NCBI GenBank assembly: GCA_016550415.1
Contig: JABXGU010000498.1
Coordinates: 1 to 9,851 of the forward strand
DNA from: an archaeon
Lineage (GTDB): Archaea > Asgardarchaeota > Hermodarchaeia > Hermodarchaeales > Hermodarchaeaceae
Length of the DNA stretch: 9,851 nucleotides
Direction of reading: 5' to 3'
Positions 6,490 through 9,851 of this stretch are shown piece after piece. How positions within the stretch are numbered: position 1 is the first letter of the stretch; each line of letters begins with the position of its first letter. The position numbers were made by a program, and so were the translations under genes. The notes under the pieces are model-generated. The model was not told the origin of the DNA and searched no databases. It saw nothing but the letters and a program-made list of their open reading frames with translations.

Positions 6490-6506
6490 CCCCTCTTTTT
6501 CAGGGG
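6490..6506. repeat. Short C/G-rich inverted repeat in the kinase/GTPase divergent gap
   Basis: CCCCT (6490-6494) and AGGGG (6502-6506) flank CTTTTTC. This stands out in an A/T-rich 190-bp gap between the divergent kinase-fusion and GTPase genes. It could be a small operator or the hairpin of a leader RNA. A TATA-like GGATTAAATT at 6536-6545 lies about 32 bases before the GTPase ATG. The rest of the gap shows nothing clear. Confidence 0.2.
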
Positions 6507-6576
6507 GTCGGCACATTAAAATCTTCGAGAAATAGGGATTAAATTAGTCGACTTTAGGAAAAAACGGGTCAAACCA

Positions 6577-7152
6577 ATGTCTATCTCAGAACACACATTC
6601 AAAATCATCGTAATAGGGGATCCCATGGTGGGGAAGACAAGTCTTATTACCCGTTTTGCCAAGAGAACCTTCAGCGAAAAATACAAGCAGACAATCGGCA
6701 CAGCCCTTAATATTGCTGAAGCAACGGTCGGCACTGTTCTGATTCGGCTAGTTATCTGGGATTTGGGGGGACAACCACGCTTCGATGCTGTCCGTAAAAT
6801 GTACTTCCTCGGAAGCGATGCAGCGATTATGGTTTATGATGTAACAAGACAAGAAACCTTTGATAACTTGGATGGGTGGCGTCACGCTTTTCGCAGGGCT
6901 GTACCTGATGAGGTGCCAGTTACACTTGTCGGCAACAAAACGGATTTGGAATCGAAACGGGCTGTGAGAAGTATTGAGGCAGAACGCCATCAAATGAGAC
7001 AGCAATATGATGCATATGTAGAGACCTCTGCAAGAACAGGAGAGAATGTTGCAGAATTATTTGATGTCATTACTCGTCTCCTAGTTGAAAGCCGGGTTCT
7101 AGAGATGCGCGAACGATTGCAGCCATTCATCTTCACATCCTTTGCATCCTAA
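6577..7152 (+). CDS. Rab/Ras-like small GTPase
   Basis: A 191-aa small GTPase with all five G motifs: G1 GDPMVGKTS (14-22), G2 Thr39 in YKQTIGT, G3 WDLGGQ (61-66) with the catalytic-position Gln66, G4 GNKTD (119-123), and G5 ETSARTGENV (149-158). The DLGGQ switch II start and the core VYDVTRQETFDNLDGW are Rab-like, of the kind common in Asgard archaea. The carboxy terminus (ERLQPFIFTSFAS) has no cysteine, so lipid anchoring as in eukaryotic Rab proteins is not expected. ATG 6577 has no clear Shine-Dalgarno sequence; a TATA-like box near 6540 suggests a short leader. The next gene, a membrane protein with a zinc ribbon, begins 58 bp downstream on the same strand and could be co-transcribed. 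Partners and process are unknown. Confidence 0.9.
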   Translation: MSISEHTFKIIVIGDPMVGKTSLITRFAKRTFSEKYKQTIGTALNIAEATVGTVLIRLVIWDLGGQPRFDAVRKMYFLGSDAAIMVYDVTRQETFDNLDGWRHAFRRAVPDEVPVTLVGNKTDLESKRAVRSIEAERHQMRQQYDAYVETSARTGENVAELFDVITRLLVESRVLEMRERLQPFIFTSFAS

Positions 7153-7186
7153 ACCATCAACTTTAACAGAAGCCACAATCTTTTGT

Positions 7187-7207
7187 AACCAAATACGAGT
7201 ATTGGTT
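7187..7207. promoter_or_regulatory. Imperfect palindrome just upstream of the membrane-protein start
   Basis: AACCAAATAC (7187-7196) and GTATTGGTT (7199-7207) are inverted copies apart from one extra A, separated by GA. The element ends three bases before the GTG at 7211. It could fold as a hairpin with a CGAG loop that blocks ribosome entry, or bind a dimeric regulator. If the hairpin forms, the GTG at 7220 would be a freer start. Confidence 0.3.
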
Positions 7208-7210
7208 TGA

Positions 7211-8266
7211 GTGGTAGCTGTGACAGTATCTGAGCCTTCTTCACCTGAACCTCACTCTGAACCTGAGTTAAGTCCAAGTGACTGGCAGGCAAGAATTCCA
7301 TTTGGAGAAGGCCTAAGACGCAGCATACTCTTGCTTCAACAACAATTTTACTGGCTTTTCAGAATATTCTTCTTTGGAGGTCTAGCCACAGCCCTTGTTG
7401 TTCTACCGATTGATATAATGAATGCCTACTTTTCTGAACAACTTATCCTAGAACTTCTCATATATCCCATTCCAGATCTCTTTCAGCTCACATTTTTACT
7501 TCTGAATAGTATGGCACTTAGCTGGTTAAGGGAATTCGTCATCAGCTTGGCAGTATTCCTTCTTGGTACTATAGCCATTCATAGAATTGTGCAAAAAGTT
7601 ACACCTCTAGAAATTTTGAAACAAAAGAAAGAACCTCAAAACATCTCAACAGGTACCATAATCAAAGCAGGTATTGTTGTAGCCCTAATCCTTGCTAGTG
7701 CTAGCATATTTGCTCTCCCTTATCCAATTATGTATATTCTCCTTTTCTTCACTCCAGCACTTGTCGTACTCACTGACCAAAATGCCAGTACCTCGATTCG
7801 CCAGAGTATGCAAATGCGAAATAAACATTGGAGACGAATCTTTGGAGCCTTGCTTTTCTGTGCAGCCCTGAACATATTTGCTGGAACACTTGGCGTAATG
7901 ATCTACTTCAACATAGAAACCCTGTTTACTCTAAATGGAATCGCCCTTAGTTGGGCAGCCCCAATACTGCTAGCTGTTTTCACCCAGCTTCCAGTAGCTA
8001 TAGTTGCACCAATCTTTTCCATCCTTTCTCTAGTCTTCTATTCTGGTGCCATAGCAGCCTATGAAGAAGATCAACATCGACAGTTCCTACGTCACCAACG
8101 TCTGCTACAACGTCGTCGTGCCCAACTCATTCCCTTCAGTGAACAACCTATCATTAGCTCTGTTTTTTGTCCAAAATGCGGTAAAGAACTAAAACAAAAT
8201 GCTACTTTCTGTACTCATTGTGGTGAACGTATATCTGAAACCTCAACCCCTCCCACCAGTGAATGA
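7211..8266 (+). CDS. Polytopic membrane protein with carboxy-terminal zinc ribbon, function unknown
   Basis: A 351-aa protein I do not recognise by name. An acidic, Pro/Ser/Glu-rich amino terminus (about 5-23) precedes an amphipathic segment and roughly six membrane helices, near 48-70, 77-103, 107-127, 150-188 (probably two), 208-233 and 245-284. A basic, Gln/Arg-rich helix follows (about 286-305), then a zinc ribbon: FCPKCGKELKQNATFCTHCG with Cys320, Cys323, Cys334 and Cys337. There is no signal peptide, and the Pro/Glu/Ser-rich and zinc-binding ends are probably cytoplasmic. The segment TDQNASTSIRQSMQM is reminiscent of integral-membrane domains that pair with similar zinc-ribbon tails in archaea. 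It follows the Rab-like GTPase by 58 bp, so a link to membrane recruitment is possible but unproven. GTG 7211 gives the longest frame; GTG 7220 is an alternative. Confidence 0.78.
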   Translation: MVAVTVSEPSSPEPHSEPELSPSDWQARIPFGEGLRRSILLLQQQFYWLFRIFFFGGLATALVVLPIDIMNAYFSEQLILELLIYPIPDLFQLTFLLLNSMALSWLREFVISLAVFLLGTIAIHRIVQKVTPLEILKQKKEPQNISTGTIIKAGIVVALILASASIFALPYPIMYILLFFTPALVVLTDQNASTSIRQSMQMRNKHWRRIFGALLFCAALNIFAGTLGVMIYFNIETLFTLNGIALSWAAPILLAVFTQLPVAIVAPIFSILSLVFYSGAIAAYEEDQHRQFLRHQRLLQRRRAQLIPFSEQPIISSVFCPKCGKELKQNATFCTHCGERISETSTPPTSE

Positions 8267-8283
8267 ACTGACCAACTCAAACT

Positions 8284-8302
8284 AAAAAGAATTGCACAAA
8301 AA
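8284..8302 (-). terminator. Paired T-tracts after the RecA-like gene
   Basis: The 54-bp convergent gap carries two A5 runs (8284-8288 and 8298-8302), read as T5 tracts on the minus strand after the TAG stop at 8321. This matches archaeal T-rich intrinsic termination for the minus-strand gene. No comparable tract follows the plus-strand membrane-protein gene. Confidence 0.35.
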
Positions 8303-8320
8303 TCATTATCTTTCAATTGG

Positions 8321-8944
8321 CTATTTATCGATTATAATTCGTCCTGGAAGAAATCTCAGAATTTGTGTTGAAGCATTAGCTAGTTGGGCAGGTACAAATG
8401 CTTCAGTATGATGTAAGCTTCGACTACCTACATCACTCACTATTACTGCATAACCCTGCTCTGCGAATAGCTGAGCAGCTTCATATTGTAATTGGAGTAC
8501 AGATGATGCCTGTTTAACACTTCTAATGATGCGATCAAAGAGTCCTGACGGATCGACAAGGAATAAGGCGGGGGGGTTCCGCCGAGAGGGGGTCTGACGC
8601 TGAAGACGTTGATATTCCTTAAGTGCATGGTCTTCGTTGAGAATTACCTGAAAATTCAAACGTTTTCGAGCAGTTTCTAGCGAGGAGAATCGACGAAGGA
8701 CTTGTTGTAGATAGACAAGTTTGATTCTACGGCGAAAATCCATTACATGGACACGATGTTTGTGTACCAAAAGGTCCGCAATTAGGTCATGGAGAAAACG
8801 GAGATAATCACTACTACCAGTGTGTATTACCGTAACGAAGCTACTTGCCTTAAGTTGTGCTGCAACGTGGGAAACAAGACAACTGAGATACCCCTTACCC
8901 TTATATGAAGTAACGATTTTTGGAGAAAAACTGCGAGGTGACAT
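8321..8944 (-). CDS. RecA/RadB-like fold protein without a Walker A motif
   Basis: A 207-aa protein (ATG 8944) with the order of elements of a RecA-superfamily core such as RadB or KaiC-like proteins: strand and loop FVTVIHTGSSDYLRFL where the P-loop should be (about 36-51), RVHVMDFRRRIKLVYLQQVL matching the second strand and helix, ALFLVDPSG (126-134) at the Walker B position, a long helix EAAQLFAEQGYAVIVSDVG, and the closing ILRFLPGRIIIDK. The GxxxxGK[ST] of an active ATPase is missing: HTGSSDYL has no Lys. It may be a non-catalytic partner, like other RecA-fold subunits that lost the P-loop. The frame extends to TTG 8959. A run of seven G (8570-8576) lies inside the gene, but the frame stays open across it. 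The relationship is read from pattern and is moderate. Confidence 0.6.
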   Translation of the reverse strand: MSPRSFSPKIVTSYKGKGYLSCLVSHVAAQLKASSFVTVIHTGSSDYLRFLHDLIADLLVHKHRVHVMDFRRRIKLVYLQQVLRRFSSLETARKRLNFQVILNEDHALKEYQRLQRQTPSRRNPPALFLVDPSGLFDRIIRSVKQASSVLQLQYEAAQLFAEQGYAVIVSDVGSRSLHHTEAFVPAQLANASTQILRFLPGRIIIDK

Positions 8945-8992
8945 AGTGGTAGTGTCCAACTGATTCGACAGGAATCGAACCTTAATACTCTT

Positions 8993-9047
8993 TTTAGGGC
9001 AACACCTTTACTATTCAATCCCAAAGAATTTTTACAATCTCCCTAAA
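8993..9047. repeat. 7-bp inverted repeat in the RecA-like/SurE divergent gap
   Basis: TTTAGGG (8993-8999) and CCCTAAA (9041-9047) are inverted copies 41 bp apart, placed almost symmetrically in the 116-bp gap between the divergent genes. Each arm lies about 15-50 bp from a start codon. They could be paired operator half-sites. Seven bases is short enough to arise by chance. Confidence 0.2.
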
Positions 9048-9060
9048 GGCGGTTCAAACC

Positions 9061-9851
9061 ATGACTAAAACTTCACGTCCACATCTCTGCTTAACCAATG
9101 ATGATGGCGCACGATCCCCTGCACTTGAAGCACTCATCAAAGAGCTGCACCCACATTATCAGTTAACTGTCGTGATACCAGATGGCCCTCGTAGTGGAAT
9201 CTCAAAAGCAATTTCATTCGACAAGCCCTTGCGATTCGAGAAAGGCCATACTATTGCAGGTCAACCTGTAATCGAAACCACAGGAACACCCGCAGATGCT
9301 GTTGCTTGGTGCAGGACATATTCTAAGGATAGCCAGCTAATTGTGTCTGGTCCCAATTTAGGATTGAATGTGAGCCTTCATAGCATATTAACAAGTGGTA
9401 CCGTAGGTGCAGCCATTGAAGCAGCTACATGGGGCATTCCAGCCATCGCCTTATCCATCGAAACACCCAGCGAGAATTGGTTTTTCCCCAGTAATGCCGA
9501 TGTGAATGTTGAAGAGGCTGCAAAACGAGCACACAAGCTCATAGACTATGTGCTAGACCATGGTCTTCCACATGATGTAAATCTTCTAAATGTTAATTTT
9601 CCATTAGGATTAGATGCCTCAACGCCTGTACGTGTTGCTAGTCCAACATATATTCGTTTTATCAACCGGTTAAGAGAACGGACTGATCCACAAGGTAACC
9701 GATATTACTGGATTGTAGGGAAGGAAAAACGAAAAGTTCCCAGAGATAGTGATGTGCACATAGCCACAAAAGATTTGCATGTCGTCATTAGTCCTCTTAG
9801 CATTGCACTTGCTGACGATAAGTTACTAGTAGCTACAAGAGATTTTCTTAA
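9061..9851 (+). CDS. surE: SurE-type survival protein / 5'(3')-nucleotidase, nearly complete, cut at the window edge
   Basis: The open frame runs 263 codons to the end of the window with no stop, so only a few residues should be missing, since family members are about 250-270 aa. The SurE signature is intact: LTNDDGARSPAL with metal-binding Asp14 and Asp15, PDGPRSGIS with Ser45, GTPADAVAW, and the SGPNLGLN loop with Asn99 followed by TSGTVGAAIEA. SurE is a cytoplasmic metal-dependent phosphatase acting on nucleoside 5'- and 3'-monophosphates; the exact substrate preference is unknown here. The middle SGPN replaces the more common SGIN, a small variation. ATG 9061 has AGGCGGT upstream as a possible ribosome-binding site. 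It is divergent from the RecA-like gene. Confidence 0.9.
   Translation, partial: MTKTSRPHLCLTNDDGARSPALEALIKELHPHYQLTVVIPDGPRSGISKAISFDKPLRFEKGHTIAGQPVIETTGTPADAVAWCRTYSKDSQLIVSGPNLGLNVSLHSILTSGTVGAAIEAATWGIPAIALSIETPSENWFFPSNADVNVEEAAKRAHKLIDYVLDHGLPHDVNLLNVNFPLGLDASTPVRVASPTYIRFINRLRERTDPQGNRYYWIVGKEKRKVPRDSDVHIATKDLHVVISPLSIALADDKLLVATRDFL

Noticed and set aside
8376..8385. Third copy of AACTAGCTAA.
   Set aside because: It encodes part of a QLAN segment inside a coding region and is best explained by codon use.
8570..8576. Run of seven G as a frameshift site in the RecA-like gene.
   Set aside because: The frame is open on both sides and the protein pattern (Walker B-like strand directly after it) continues in the same frame, so no shift is needed.
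8955..9000. Possible tRNA on the minus strand: AAGGTTCGATTCCTGTC looks like a T-arm.
   Set aside because: Only three T-stem pairs form, no matching acceptor, D or anticodon arms are found upstream, and the region sits in a promoter gap. The resemblance is to the GGTTCGA core only.

Overview
The window most resembles an archaeal chromosome segment, and an Asgard-type archaeon is the best guess. It combines archaeal core metabolism (an HdrA amino terminus, an isopentenyl phosphate kinase, a SurE-type nucleotidase) with the small-GTPase and roadblock machinery that is abundant in Asgard genomes: an MglA-like GTPase beside a tandem-roadblock protein, and a separate Rab/Ras-like GTPase. Starts with GTG or TTG, weak Shine-Dalgarno signals, TATA-like boxes and T-rich gene ends fit archaea. 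The lineage is inferred from gene content. No rRNA or other phylogenetic marker is present, and no searches were run.

Layout. Positions 1-155 (minus) hold the amino-terminal end of HdrA, which has no ordinary start codon, with a promoter region behind it (156-373). Positions 374-1744 (minus) encode a class-III PLP aminotransferase with a four-cysteine insert. Positions 1813-3355 (minus) are a tight two-gene unit: a protein with two roadblock domains, then 7 bp later an MglA-like GTPase. A divergent gap (3356-3548) separates it from a nitrilase-superfamily amidohydrolase (3549-4349, plus). Converging on that gene is a UlaG-like metallo-beta-lactamase-fold protein with altered metal ligands (4362-5018, minus). 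It lies downstream of a fusion protein in which an uncharacterised amino-terminal domain is joined to isopentenyl phosphate kinase (5052-6383, minus).

Divergent from the fusion gene is a Rab-like GTPase (6577-7152, plus), followed by a polytopic membrane protein with a carboxy-terminal zinc ribbon (7211-8266, plus). A RecA/RadB-like protein lacking a Walker A motif (8321-8944, minus) is convergent with it. A SurE family protein (9061 to the window edge, plus) closes the window, lacking only its last residues.

How the genes relate. The strongest functional pairing is the roadblock-GTPase unit, which by analogy with bacterial MglB/MglA would be a GTPase with its own regulator. The fusion gene and the beta-lactamase-fold gene are probably co-transcribed, with a 9-bp inverted repeat covering the start of the second gene. 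The other genes look like single housekeeping units. Two proteins keep a recognisable enzyme fold but lack canonical active-site residues. There is no CRISPR array, insertion sequence, prophage, rRNA or convincing tRNA. No gene-free stretch exceeds about 220 bp.
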